Assembly (NCBI GenBank): GCA_036873135.1
Contig: JAPTYO010000004.1
Coordinates: 39,899,105 to 39,963,104 of the forward strand
Direction of reading: 5' to 3'
DNA length: 64,000 bases
DNA from: Clarkia xantiana subsp. parviflora
Lineage: Eukaryota > Streptophyta > Magnoliopsida > Myrtales > Onagraceae
How positions within the stretch are numbered: the stretch's first letter is position 1; each line of letters begins with the position of its first letter. Under the pieces are notes generated by a model. It saw only the letters and a program-made list of their open reading frames with translations. It made no database searches and was not told the DNA's origin. This document shows positions 42,686-54,530 of this stretch, piece by piece. A program made the position numbers and the translations under genes.

Positions 42686-45600
42686 ATGACGAACAGCTTA
42701 GCGTCTAGAGGTAATCGCCCACCGGGGGGCAATAGGCAAGAGAGACAGCCTATACCTCCAGCAAGACAGCCTAACCCAGAGAAACAGCCTGCACACCCAG
42801 AGCCTCAGGTAGCCCCACAGGCACCCTAGCCTAACAATCAGGGAGGAGGACCTTCATGCCCAGCTGGGGCTGAGTCTTCTACAGCTTCAACTCCGTTGGC
42901 TAGGAGGCCACAGAGACAGGAGGGGCAACAAGGAGTGCCATCCCAATACACGACACCTCCTCAGGGGTACTACTATGAGGCACAACCTCAAGGGTATCCA
43001 TATGGAATGCCGGCTCAAAGGAACGACAATCGCGCCCACACAACCAACACAAGGCCCACATACTCGAAAGGAGCACAAACCGTGACTCCGGGGTTGATGA
43101 GTGCATTGGATGAGCTGCTATCCTATAGAGGGACTCCGAGGAACATGCAGGGAAGGCAACACCAGCATGAAGACGAAGAAGTTCATGAGGAAGAACAAGT
43201 CCCAGAAGAAGAACACCACTCGCACCCTCCAACAGGGCAGCGAGAAGAACAAATGAGAGATGACCAAATGCCACCCCCAGAGGAAGGCAGCAGTTTGTGC
43301 CTCCAAGGCAGCAACGGCCACAGCAGGAAGCCAGGGCATACACCCCGCTGGGGGCAGATAGACAGGAAAGACCTCCAAGGAGGCAGGAATTCTACCAAGT
43401 ACCCCAACAGGGATATCACGAATACGCTTATAGTCCGTACCAGCACGGACAAGGGATCCCGGTAAGCCCAGTTTACAACTATGGAGGATATCAGAGAGAC
43501 TATACTCCAACGCCGGTGATGATTACCCCGGAGGAGATAGAATCCATGATAGTAAGGAAGATGAGTGAGTCCAAGAGGAACGGATTGCACTGCCTGAGTG
43601 ACAACACAAACCACCCCTTCACGAGAGAGTTGGAAATGAACAAAGTACCAGACTCCTTGCATACAATACAGATAGCAAAATACAATGGCAAGGGAGACCC
43701 TTTAGAGCACATTCAGCATCATGAAACCTCTCTATTCGGGAGAACAACAGATGACCGCTACAAGGCACTCTTATTTCCAAACACCCTGTCAGGGGTGGCA
43801 TCACATTGTTTTTTTAGCCTACCTACTGAGAGCATCCACTCATGGGCACAGCTAAAGGCGAAGTTTCTTCAGAGATATTTAGGAGAAAGGAAGCTACTCA
43901 AAGGAACAGGCTCCCTAGATGATTTGAAGCAAGAGAATGATGAATCCTTGGCTGATTACTACACTAGGTTCAACCAGAACATAGCAGACATACAAGGCGA
44001 CATCACCGAGGGTGAAATAATAAGAGCCTTCATAAGGAACCTAGGCCGCTTTGGGTCCACATTGGCAGAAAAGATGGCCAAAAAACCTGCAAGTACCTTG
44101 GAAGAGTTGGCAGGGAGAGTGAAAACTCACATTGACCTAGAAAGGCACATAGTGAGTAAGAAAGCCAAGATTCAAGCAGTAAAGGAGGACAATACAAAGC
44201 AGAATAAGGGAAAGCCACCTCAGGCACCTCAACCCATAAGGCAACAAGAATGGCGTCCGCCTCAGCAAAGAAATCAGATGGATGAGCCATTGAAGGCTAG
44301 GGAAATAAATGTTATCAAGTTCATACCATTGAACACCACCCCAGTAGTGGTCCTGAGAGAGATGAGAAATCAGAAATTATGGTCACCCCCCGGAAGATGG
44401 AGAGCCCCAATGGTAGGGACACACAAGGATAGATGGTGTGATAATCATGAGGCATATGGGCATGATACGAACGAATGCTTTAGCTTGAAGCTAAGTGTGA
44501 ACAATATCATCCAAAGAGGAGAGCTAAAGCAGTTTGTTGATCACGGTAGCAATAGCACAGAACTAGGGCCATCATACAAGGATAAGGGCAAAGACAAGGC
44601 AGATTATAATCCCCCTCCTAACAAGAGGGGGACTATAAGCATGATACATGGAGGAGTGGCATTGGGTGGCCCAACAGCCAATGCAAGGGAGGTTTATGCA
44701 TCCAAGCTGAGCTCAGTGCTAAAGTGGAGAAAGAGACCACGAGAAGGAGAGGAGATGAAGATTGAGTTTTCAGAGAAGGACAAGAGTCATATTGTCTTCC
44801 CGCATGATGATGCTTTAGTCATCACGATGGACATCGATAACTTCGATGTAAAAATGATACTGGAGATGGAGGCAGCTCCGCAGACCTCCTAAGCCTAAGG
44901 GTCCTAGAAGAGATAGGAAAAACAAAGGCGGATATCAAACCAGTCAACTTCCCTCCGGTTGGCTTCTCAGGGGCAACAAGTTATCCCCTAGGAATGATAA
45001 CCCTGCCAGTGACCATGGGCCAGGGATGGACACAGCTAAGAGTGAACGTCAACTTCATGGTGGTTGAAAGCCTAGGAGCCTACAACGGGATCTTAGGAAG
45101 AACAACCATAAATCCATATGAAATTGTGTCATCTACCGTGCATCAGAAACTGAAGTATATCACCGAAAACGGAATTGGGGAAGTCTTGGGTGATCAACGC
45201 ACTACAAGGCAGTACTACGTCAACTCCATGAGACGTGGATCACACAAGTCAGACACATTGGCTATGGTCATGACTGGATCCATCCAAGACAAAGAAAAGG
45301 TGATGAAAAGGCTAAGGCAGGGAAAGATGAAAAAGGGAGTTACACTCCGCATGAGTAAGCAGTTCTTTCAAGGACTAGGTAAGAAGAAGCAGAGATGTAA
45401 GGCTGTAAGGGTAACAAGCATACCTTGGCAATCAGAGAATGCAGAAGGAAAGAGAACAACGGACTCCATTGAAAAGGGTTTCCGATATATAGACGACATC
45501 AAGCAAATGCCAAAGGAGTCCATATCAAGTTACTTTGGGAGATTCTTCAGCTATGGTGCAAGCATGGACATCACAAGAAGAGAGGCCTTAAGGACCTTCC

Positions 45601-46034
45601 TTAGAAACATGCATCCAACCTCAATTGAAGCATATGGAGGGCTCTATGAGGTGGTCATGACAAGCACAATGAGGGAGCTCAAAGAGAGACTGGACAGGGC
45701 ATTCGCAAAAGAGATAGGGCAATGTGAAGAGGTCCCTGAAGAAGAAAAACAGAACAACATACTTGAAGGAGTTGAAGACTTCAAATTCACACCCCTCACG
45801 GCAAAGATAGAAGAAATTTTTGAAAAGTACCTCAACAAAGAGCTACCAAAGTGCAAGGAGGAAGGCAAGGCCTTCCTGGGGAAAGATGCACAGGGTTGGT
45901 GTGAGTACCATGGGACCTGGGGGCATCAAACCAATGATTGCATGGTTTTGAAGATAGAAGTGGAAGAGATGATTTACAAAGGAGGCCTAAAGGAGTACTT
46001 GGCAACATACACACTCACCACCCCATATCCTTAG
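42686..46034 (+). pseudogene. G2 gag-protease-gag' polyprotein gene (stop and two frameshifts)
   Basis: ATG at 42686 matches the G1 start. Domains are as in G1: Pro/Gln-rich N-terminus, gag (NGKGDPLEHI ... DITEGEIIRAFIRN), knuckle WCDNH...C, protease, then gag' (IDDIKQ, DITRREALRTFLRN, WCEYH...C). Damage: a TAG near 42828 in the N-terminal region, a frameshift near 43290, and a one-base loss near 44870 immediately before the catalytic Asp of the protease. From 44994 to 46034 the frame is continuous from protease into gag', where G1 has an eight-base loss. Together the two copies show that protease and gag' were one reading frame in the ancestor. Confidence 0.87.
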
Positions 46035-46299
46035 TTTAATATTCAGCACTTTGCATGTTCAAACATTTTAAGTTTTCCAAAAACAACTTTTGAGAAGGAG
46101 AACTCAAGAAGTTACTCCGACTCTACAACTATCTTTCATTTCCACCAAAGGGTGTCTTGATCCATCCAAGGCACCCCAAATGTACATAAAGCATGAATTC
46201 TCCTAATGAAGTAGAAGTTACTCAAAAGTATCTTTCAAAGAATATGGTGATATAATCATTATGTTATCCTTACACAGATATGACTTCCAAGTCAACAAC

Positions 46300-46835
46300 A
46301 CCCTCAACGCCCCCAAGAGCGTATCTTGAGATTAGTTTTCATACTACGACCTTCAACGCCCCCAAGAGCGTATCTTGAGAGTAGTTTTCATACTACGAAC
46401 TTCGACGCCCCCAAGAGCGTATCTTGAGAGTAGTTTTCATACTACGAACTTCGACGCCCCCAAGAGCGTATCTTGAGAGTGGTTTCTAAAAAGTACGACC
46501 TTCGACGCCCCCAAGAGCGTATCTTGAGAGTGGTTTCTAAAAACTACGACCTTCGACGCCCCCAAGAGCGTATCTTGAGGTAGATTTCAAACTACCAGAT
46601 TCGACGCCCCCAAGAGCGTATCTTGAGGTAGATTTCAAACTACCAGATTCGACGCCCCCAAGAGCGTAACTTGAGGTAGATTTCAAACTACCAGATTCGA
46701 CGCCCACCAGGAGCGTATCTTTGGTCTAACTTGCGCCCTCCGGGAGCCTATCCTGTGAAACGTTAAGTGCCCTCCGAGAGCCTGTCTCGTGAACAGATTC
46801 GACGCCCACCAAGAGCGTATCTTTGGTCTAACAGT
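46300..46835. repeat. G2 hairpin minisatellite
   Basis: About eight ~50 bp units and two ~105 bp units, of the same kind as 18725-19810. CAAGA-gcgta-TCTTG stems are followed by GTAG/CTAC or GGTAG/CTACC stems, with CGAGA/TCTCG stems in the long units. The copy number is lower than in G1. Confidence 0.85.
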
Positions 46836-47248
46836 ACCATATATACCATTTAAAGGGTATCAGAAGAGATCATCGCACCATACTAAGAAGGATTCCATGA
46901 GAAAATAATTGCAAAGCGAAGTTGTATGAAGAACACATAATATTTTTTCTTGATGAGATAGCAGGTATGACGTGAAGGAAAACACAAAAGAAAGATAAGT
47001 AAAGAAAAGCACAAGGAAAGGAAGAGTCCATGATCAAATGAATATATACAGAAGCATATGAAGTACCACAACCAAAGGCAGGTGTTCCATACACCGCCAA
47101 CATAACTATGCAAAGAAGGAAAGCAACAAAACATCCCAAGTATAGCAATCCCAAAATGAACTCGACCCATCAAGTGGAGAAACACTCAACCCATCAAAGG
47201 GGAGGAAAGGAAAAGTCATATGTACAAGGATAAAGAGATATCAAGACA

Positions 47249-49739
47249 TCAATCAGAGCCTGCTGGAGAGTCCTCACGGTTCTGACCCTCTGAGGAAGAA
47301 CCACCAACAGAGCTCGAAGAAGATGAGGAAGAGCCAGAACTATCAACATCCACGGGTATAGCATCCACCTGTGCAGGGGCAGGCTCATCAGCAACGGCAG
47401 CTTGACCCCTAAGAACGGCCATATAACCAGCATCATATGGTCCAAAGTCACCCAGATCATTGACGGCAAACTAGGGATCAATACGGAAGATATGATCGAC
47501 AAGGTACTCCCCGAATTGGTTCATCTCCTGGTTCAACCGAACGCTGTAATCAAGTAAAGGCAGGGGAAGCTTTGTACTCAGCTACTGCAACAGCTCTCTC
47601 CTCCGCCCGGCACCTCGCCTCAAGCTTCGTCAACTCCTCAGCATGGAGTGACGATGCAACATCAGCCTCACGACGCAAACTACCCACGGTAGTCTCAAGT
47701 AGAGCTACCTGGTCCCTAAGCTCCTGCATCTGCAAGTCAGACATGTGAGCCTTCTCAGCGGTAGTAGCAAGCTCCACCTTCAAGGATACCTGGTTATCCT
47801 CAAGGGCCTTCTTCTCATCTGACAGCTCAAGCGCAAGAGACGACATATTCACCATGTCGGACATACCCTGAAAAATCAACAAGGGGTAATTGACTTAGCA
47901 AGCAATCACATGAAAGTAGAAAAGGAAGAGAAACACCACTCACAGGAACATAGCGGGATAACACCCCCTGGATGAAGCGCCGGGTCTCCTTAGGGGACTT
48001 AGGCTGAGGAACACGATCACCAGGAGCGATGTCACCGCGAAGTACCCGAATGCCAACCTCCGGGGTGCGCAAGGAGGAATCGCTGTCAAAGTGGAACTCC
48101 TTCAATCCAGCAAGGGAGTCCACTCAGCTCCCACAATATCCTCGTCAGTAAGGCGCGCAAAATCCTTTCGAATCAAAGCCGAAGGCCCACCTATGCAAAG
48201 AAAGAAAAGTAAAGAAAAATACAAGCATAGAAGCATCAATGACATAGAGATAAAACGAACCTGAAGACCGTGCCCTCGGCTGGGGGGGCAGGAGATGGAG
48301 AATCAGTGACCACCCCACCATCGCCAGCAGGCCGCTTCCCTTTATCAGCCCGGGAAGGCGCCTCTTCGACCACTATCTCTTTGTCGCGAGACAGGGTCGG
48401 GGACGAACACCAGGGGGAGGAGGATCTGCAGCCTTCTTCTTCTTGACAGCCGAGGCCTCGGCCTCAGAGTCGGACCTCCGTGACTTGGACTTAGAAGGTC
48501 CAGAGCCCTTGCCCACAGAGACGACTCTCTCGGTCACCAAGGGAGAGTGCCCTAACAACACAAGGAAAACAACATGAGAAAAAACACAAGTATACCATAA
48601 GAGGAGAAAGGAAGAAGTATACTAGAGGCCCCAGCAGTCTTCCCAGGCATAGGGGACTTCTTCGGAGTAGAGCTCGAGGGAGCCCTCCTCTTGCTCAAAT
48701 CAACCGGCGCTGCCTGCACGTTATACGTTTTCCCGTGAAACCAACATACAAGGGAAAAACAGAAAATAAATATAGATGAGAAGACTAAGTAGCATACCGA
48801 ATCCCCGGAGAGAGGAGTCAAACTAATCCCTGCCTCATAGAGGTCTGTCTCGGTCACCAAGGACACAGGGCAGTAAGACTGGGTCTTGTGGCTCTCGTAG
48901 ATAGTCTTCATGGTCTCCAAGTCCACAGAAGAGAACTCCCCAAAAGCAGGCCAGCCGTCCGATCGGTCCTCATTCAGAACCGACCAGGTAACGTATCGAT
49001 CCGTGATAAAGAAGTAGTGTTTGGCCCAACGAATCGCCGAATTATCGCTCCGAACCACGAAACGAAGATAAGTATTCCACTCAACCCCGCTCAACCCGAA
49101 ATCAGCAAATCAGGATTCTTTGAGGGAAGGATAGTGAGTCACGAAACTCGCGAAGCCTACCTTCTTCTGATACTGAAATCGGAAGAAGCACCGGAACAAG
49201 ACCAAGGAGTACTTCCAGGAGTACCACTGACATAGCACCCGGAAACCCACCCAGACGCGAATAGCACTGGGGGCAAGGTTCACAGGGGAGATCCTAAAGA
49301 ATCTACTCAATTCTACGAGCTCATCGCAATAAGGCAGGCGTAACCCAAACCGAATCTGGGAAGGATAGACAACAACCTTCCCCCTGGGAGGCTCTGTCAC
49401 TGTCTGGCGAGTGTTTCCCAAAGAAGAGAGGAAGGGGTACAAAGGCTCGTCTAAAGGACAAATGTCGCCTAAGGTGACATGCTCATTATAGTCAGACCTA
49501 GTCAAATAGTTCTCCGACAAGGCAGCGAGACCTAAATCAAAGGCAGTGAGAAATTCCAAGCTCGAATCAGGCTCCGAACAATACCCTGGCTCAGTATCCG
49601 ACTCAGAATCTGACTCCGAACTAATGCCAGGAAAGAAAATAACGCGACGAACAGAGGGAAAGAAAAACTTACTCATCCTTCGAAGGATATAGCGCCTCTG
49701 CCAAGTTTGTGTACGAGGGCACCACCACGAGTACAATAC
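47249..49739 (-). pseudogene. G2 opposite-strand gene
   Basis: Minus strand: an acceptor CATGCTATGACAG precedes the exon start at 49739 (VLYSWWCPRTQTWQRR). An acidic Ser-rich stretch and the putative-gypsy-type-transposon-like domain follow (49580-48800). An intron with donor GATTCG|GTATGC lies near 48798. Next come a Lys/Ser-rich middle, then LTGLKEFHFD-type sequence, and a coiled coil from about 47870 to 47550. The frame ends in a Ser-rich acidic tail with a TGA at 47249-47251. A TGA replaces Arg (CGA) near 49110, the intron acceptor near 48745 reads ATG instead of TAG, and a frameshift lies near 47550. This copy retains the AAGCGGCCT codons where G1 has a stop. Confidence 0.7.
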
Positions 49740-50503
49740 CTGTCATAGCATGACGGGTGTTAGGATAAGAAGATCTCCGAAAAATCCGGACATACCCCGG
49801 CACCCGACAAGCAACAACCAAAAATTCAAACGCACCCAACGAAGGTAACGAACACATGCTAAGGACACTACAACGACAAAATCGGCTCGGATCAAAAAAC
49901 GGTTCGCGAGCAAAATTACGATTATGCCCCTCGATGGAAATCAACATGCAAATGGCATCACGACGTCAAATTCGAGCGGGAAAGGTTCAAACGGCAAAAA
50001 ATATTTCCCGAATCAACGACTATCTACGGCAATCACGTATTCAATCAAAAGTCAACAAATCAAATATCGGCAATTCAAGTATCGACATTTTGTACGGTAA
50101 CGGAAGGAAAAAGATTGGACCTTTGGAAAACCCGACCCGATTTGATAAACGGGTCCGGAATTCAAATTTTGGGGTCGCCGGAAATCAGACCCCACCGTCG
50201 CCGGAGGTCGCCTCGCGTCGCGCCGGAGCTGCCCCGCCTCGTCGTCGCCTGCTCCAGCCGGTCCAGACGCCGCCCCTCATCCAGCCACCGCCCAGCCGGG
50301 GTCGTGCCACCGTCCTCTGCTGGCCCTCCCCGTGCCTCCGCCCGCTGGCCACCGAGCTGCTGGTCGGAATTCCTGGCCCTCCACCGGAATTTCGGCCGGC
50401 CCCCCTCCCTTGGTGTGCAAAAATTCCTCCCTTGGCCTCCAAGTGTGAGGAAAAAAGGAAAATATGACAATGGTGGCTAAGTGAGGTAATTTCTTTACTC
50501 CTC
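49740..50503 (-). other. 5' leader and first intron of the G2 opposite-strand gene
   Basis: Minus strand: TATA box, then a leader that is GC-rich in its middle (50170-50400), then an intron ending at 49740. The medium frames on both strands in this GC-rich stretch reflect composition and are not convincing genes. Confidence 0.5.
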
Positions 50504-50510
50504 TATATAT
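50504..50510 (-). promoter_or_regulatory. TATA box of the G2 opposite-strand gene
   Basis: TATATAT read on the minus strand just upstream of the leader, at the same place as 23549-23555 in G1. Confidence 0.55.
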
Positions 50511-50982
50511 TTGAAAAGGTGTAGGGTTTTTTAAAAGTGACATAATCACAACCCTCCATTTAAAATTAGAAGAGATCTAAGGGTTAAAGTGAAAACTATC
50601 ATCTTTACCTCCCTTAGACTATGGTTAGGCATATTTCCACCTAGGTTAACATCCTATAGGCATGTTTTTTAATATCCTATATTTAGAAAAAAAATTTGGA
50701 CCAAAATCGAAATTTTTTCCCCACATATGCGTATACTTTCCGAGTAAAAGCTCGTGACGGTATTGGATTTATTATTTCCATCTCAGACGGACACGTGCTG
50801 GGACACGTGTCCGTGCTATTCTGACGTTTGCAATTCCTCTATCTTATAAGACAGGGGGCAGAGTCAGAGACACACACCCATGGGTAAGTAAGGATTCCGA
50901 CAAAAGGTAAAATCCCGGCTTCAAATTGCGCGTGTCATACCATCCTAAAATAGAGTCAATCAAGGGTCAGGCCATTGGTTGA

Positions 50983-50994
50983 CTCGGGGGCATG
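50983..50994 (+). promoter_or_regulatory. Polypurine-like tract of G2
   Basis: CTCGGGGGCATG immediately before the 3' LTR, as in G1. Confidence 0.6.
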
Positions 50995-51782
50995 TGATGG
51001 ATATACACCCAATTTGAACCCGTTGACTTCCGAATCGTTTTATTTTTATCACCCCGTTAATGATTGTAAATCGAAACTTCGACCCGAACACCCCGCCAAA
51101 ACACCAACGGTCCGGATGAGGCGAAAATACTCGTCCGGGCCGCGCGACGAACTCACCTAGGTGAGGTCGGGTGGCCACACCCGACCTCCCCTAGGGGAGA
51201 TCGGGTCAGCCCACCCGATCTCCCCTAGGGGAGATCGGGTTGGCCAGCCCATCTCCCCTAGGGAGGGGTTGGGTGGCCACACCCAACCCCTACCCTTGGG
51301 GGTCGGATTTTCTCCCCACCCCCAAGGGCCCTGGCACCGTTTTCCGACTCCCGCACTTAGATTATTTCCGCCAACCTCTCCATGCTTTAAGGTTCTAATT
51401 ATGTGATCAAGGACTAATTAATTGTGTTTCAAGGTTAACGATGTCATTAAGTCACCTTAATGACACCGTTGCCTATAAATACAACCCTTCCACCACTCAT
51501 TATCATCTTGATTATTGTGAAGTTTAGCTCTGGCATCTCTCTAGCTTTATCTCTCTAGAAGTATCGTTCTGACTTAAGCATCAGAGAGGGTTCATCAAGC
51601 ACCACCCCCCCTCTCCGTGCTTGATACTGCCCCTCTTGCAGGGTCGCGTGGAGAAGAGAAGCAAGGAAGCAGAAGGACGTGGATCAGAACGACAAACCCC
51701 AAGAGCACTGAACCCGTAATTTCACCAGTGAGGAATAATGTTTAGATCGACAACCCGTTGACCTAAAGCTTAGAACCTAACA
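50995..51782 (+). repeat. G2 3' LTR
   Basis: 788 bp, starts TGATGG and ends CTAACA, followed by the GGATC duplication. Palindrome chain at 51153-51292 and TATAAATA near 51474. Confidence 0.93.
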
Positions 51783-52110
51783 GGATCCTGCAAAAGCCAT
51801 TGTCAAAGTGTGGCTTCGTAACACTGTGGACAAGGATTTGGTCAGTAGTCTCGTTTACAATCCAACAGCAGAATCAATGAGGAATGATCTTCGCGAGATG
51901 TTCGACCAAAAAGACGGGACTCAAATCTTTCAATTGACACGTGAAATCTATCATACTTCTCAAGGTACTCTTTCGATTACTGAGTTCTTTGCTAAGATGA
52001 ACCAACTTTGGGATGCTTTAGCTGCGACTGATGATATCCCTTTAGTATGTGCTGATGATATTGCTTTGGTTAACACACGAAAAGAAAAACAGAGATTGAT
52101 AGCTTCCTGC

Positions 52111-52587
52111 AAATGTTGTCAAAGGCGTAACGCAAACTGAGGCGACGTTGTTAAATATCGCCTCAAATTTGAGGCGGATGCGAGGCGATCGTCTCATTGA
52201 AAGATGCGCACTTACTCAGATGTACTGTTACACTATTAAATCTACTGCAAATACCATCTAGAATGATCAAATCAAATTTTTAATCATATAGAAAAGAGAA
52301 TGAATTGGCTAGTAGGCTATTTACTCTAATTAGGTAGATAATGAACCTACTAGCATAAATGACAGACGCATAAGAATAAGGATGTAGAAAAAGAAAAGAA
52401 TTAGAGACCAAACCCTAGTATTCTATTAACTTTAAATTTTAATTGTTTAACTTTAGAAAGTAATAGGTTGGAAAAAATAATAATTTATTGCTAGGGTAAT
52501 GTTTGAGGCGCTCTTAAGACGCAGTGAGGCGAATGACCCTTTTCTCGCCTCGCCTCATCGCCTTAAGCGACGAGGTGCTAGCCTTTG
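52111..52587. mobile_element. ~477 bp non-autonomous insertion rich in GAGGCG, possibly hAT-like
   Basis: It interrupts the copia gag between two copies of TTCCTGC (52104-52110 and 52588-52594). One base further out they differ (C versus G), so an original 8 bp duplication is possible. The ends share CAAAGGC in inverted orientation, slightly internal on the left. The interior is full of GAGGCG/CGCCTC repeats near both ends and AT-rich in the middle. An 8 bp duplication with CA-type ends would suit hAT elements, but the ends are too weak to be sure. Confidence 0.55.
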
Positions 52588-52711
52588 TTCCTGCTAGGTT
52601 TGAATGAGACCTATGCAAATGTGAGATCTAATCTTCTTATGCGGAAACCTTTACCTACTCTTAGCATAGCATTGTCTGTGAATTCTGCCATAATTCGCTT
52701 TACCGTTTAAC

Positions 52712-53959
52712 GCAAAAACCTTCTTGTATGTCGTTTCATTAATAACTATATATATACTTCAATTTCTGGTTCATAAACAAAACAATTGCTCATCAAAAGT
52801 AGAACATTCAACATGGGGTACCTAATTACCCATGTCCTAATCGATTTCACTCAGAGCTTAATGAAATTGGGCCACTTATATTGTATTCACCATCCACACA
52901 ATGGACCAACACTAAACACGCACGCACCCCACATATGCATCTCCATTAACATTTATAGGCCATACTATTTTAATTCACTACACACCTGGGTTATCAATGT
53001 GTTATCCAGACATAACAAATTCACACCAAACAATGACAGATAATGGAATCAACAGCACGAAACATCATTATGAACAGACAATTGAAGCTCAATAATGGCA
53101 GATGCATACGGAGTTGTCTAATGTCTGCCCTATGAAAATTTATTCATTCTTGTCTTAATGAGAACAATATAAACAGTTACTGACTATGAAATCAAATCGA
53201 CGATCTCCGAAACTAAAACTGCATTAGCGGGTACTCTGGACCAGTTACCAATTAACCCAGAAAGTGAGATGGAGCAATGAGATTGAAATATATATTCAAT
53301 ACTAGAAAACGTATCTTCACAACCCTTCTTTAGTAGAAGGCGAAGCAACCACAATAAAATTATGAACAAATTAAGCAAGACTTTAATGTCAGGACATACC
53401 TTAAACCCTGAGTCAGTTGCCCAGTTCGAGGAGGTCGAAGGTATGGCGAGAATTCATGGACAACCGATCGGGGGGAATGCGGCGTGGCGAAATTAGTCAG
53501 CAATGGAGGGAAGGTAAGGAGGGTGAAAGTTAAAAAGATAGATAAAGCTTCGTCGAATTGAACTGACTACAGACCCAAAACGGAACGTAAAGTTAACTTC
53601 AACTTGAAACGTCTGTTACGTAAGGTTAACTTCAAGTTGCAACGTCTGTTAGTTTTTAATGTCCGGTCTGGAGTAATCCGTCTAACGGTGGTCGAACCGA
53701 TTTAAGTGATGTGACACGATGTGACAAGAACCACTAAACCGTGAAAAGTGATATTTTCAAGCATTGAAAAGTTTGCTCTAAAATAAAGGCTTCTGATTGG
53801 CTAGAAAAAGGTCATTCCGAAATTCGGCAATTTCATAGAAAGGTCCCCAGTTGAATCCCCGCCACTAGAATCCTTCCATTTTTTTCATTATTCCCTTAAA
53901 ACCCCTCACATTTCAAGGCGCGGCATATGAACCCCAAAATCTATATTTACTCCATTTTT
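52712..53959. other. Intergenic region upstream of the PP2A subunit gene
   Basis: No gene seen. A repeated block AACGTCTGTTA..TAAGGTTAACTTCAA (53590-53650) lies in the proximal part. It presumably contains the PP2A promoter. No single TATA box stands out, though TCTATATTTACTCC at 53940 is possible. Confidence 0.45.
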
Positions 53960-54086
53960 TTCAATTTTAACAGATCTCTCCTCTCCCATCTCTCTCTCTC
54001 TGCGCGAACCATCTTTCCTCCACTTTCTTAGCAATTCACCGCAGATCTACGGATCGACTCCATTTCTCCTCAGTTTCAGAATAGAG
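53960..54086 (+). promoter_or_regulatory. Probable 5' untranslated leader exon of the PP2A gene
   Basis: CT-rich sequence (CTCTCCTCTCCCATCTCTCT) typical of plant transcription starts and leaders is followed by a donor AGAG|GTACGG at 54087. The acceptor TTTTCAG at 54508 begins the exon carrying the ATG. The transcription start itself is a guess. Confidence 0.6.
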
Positions 54087-54530
54087 GTACGGTTTCTCAA
54101 TTTTTATTCGTCATTTATTGCTTCGTGTAATCTTTTGCTGGATCAAGATCCAGTTGCGGGACAATTCCAAGGTTGAGTTTCTTGCTTCTGCGTAGTTATC
54201 GCTGTACATTGGTAGCAATTTTGATGCAATTCAGTCGATTCTATCTCGTTGTTGTTAGAATTTATCTTTTTGGCTGTTCTCGTTCCCTCAAAATCCAAGC
54301 GTTACCGTGATAGATATGATGAACTGTGTGGAAAGAGCTTGCATAGTTACAGCATGGTAAAGGATTGGTGATTTTCTTTTTTTCTTGGCGTCCTTTATAA
54401 AATTTGAAGATTTTGCTTGATGAAATGTTATTTCAGGGCTTCATCTTTCAAATCCTTTTTATGCGCTTGTTGAATTCTGCTAGTAATTATACTCTAACTT
54501 CTTTTCAGCTTGCTGCTGTTCCTACATTAA

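Larger units (their letters stand above)
41881..51782 (+). mobile_element. G2: second gag-PR-gag' Ty3-gypsy-like element
   Basis: LTRs at 41881-42634 and 50995-51782 are flanked by GGATC (41876-41880 and 51783-51787). The 5' LTR begins TA instead of TG, a point change at the terminal dinucleotide. The internal order is the same as in G1: primer site, gag-PR-gag' (42686-46034), hairpin minisatellite (46300-46835), opposite-strand gene (50510-47249), polypurine tract. The minisatellite is shorter than in G1. RT, RNase H and integrase are absent here too, so the architecture is a family trait and not a deletion in one copy. Confidence 0.93.
41455..52711 (+). mobile_element. Truncated copia-like element, split by G2 and a MITE-like insertion
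   Basis: TGGTATCAGAGC at 41455-41466 is the classic initiator-Met primer site of Ty1-copia elements. The gag ATG follows at 41655. The gag is cut at 41880 by G2 and resumes at 51788. It is cut again at 52110 and resumes at 52595. The frame stops at 52709-52711 and no protease or pol follows before unrelated sequence, so only the 5' part survives. Confidence 0.8.
41655..52711 (+). pseudogene. Copia gag (UBN2-like) in three pieces
   Basis: Piece 1 (41655-41880) starts MAKNDLTAPINDPFYIHPAD and includes the typical GSSNYRFWSTSIK. Piece 2 (51788-52110) continues in frame across the single GGATC copy, giving KAIVKVWLRNTVDKDLVSSL, TAESMRNDLREMF and GTQIFQLTREIY. Piece 3 (52595-52711) gives LGLNETYANVRSNLLMRKPL before a stop. 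This is the gag-polypeptide family of copia elements found in many plant genomes. It is non-functional because of two insertions and the missing remainder. Confidence 0.85.
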
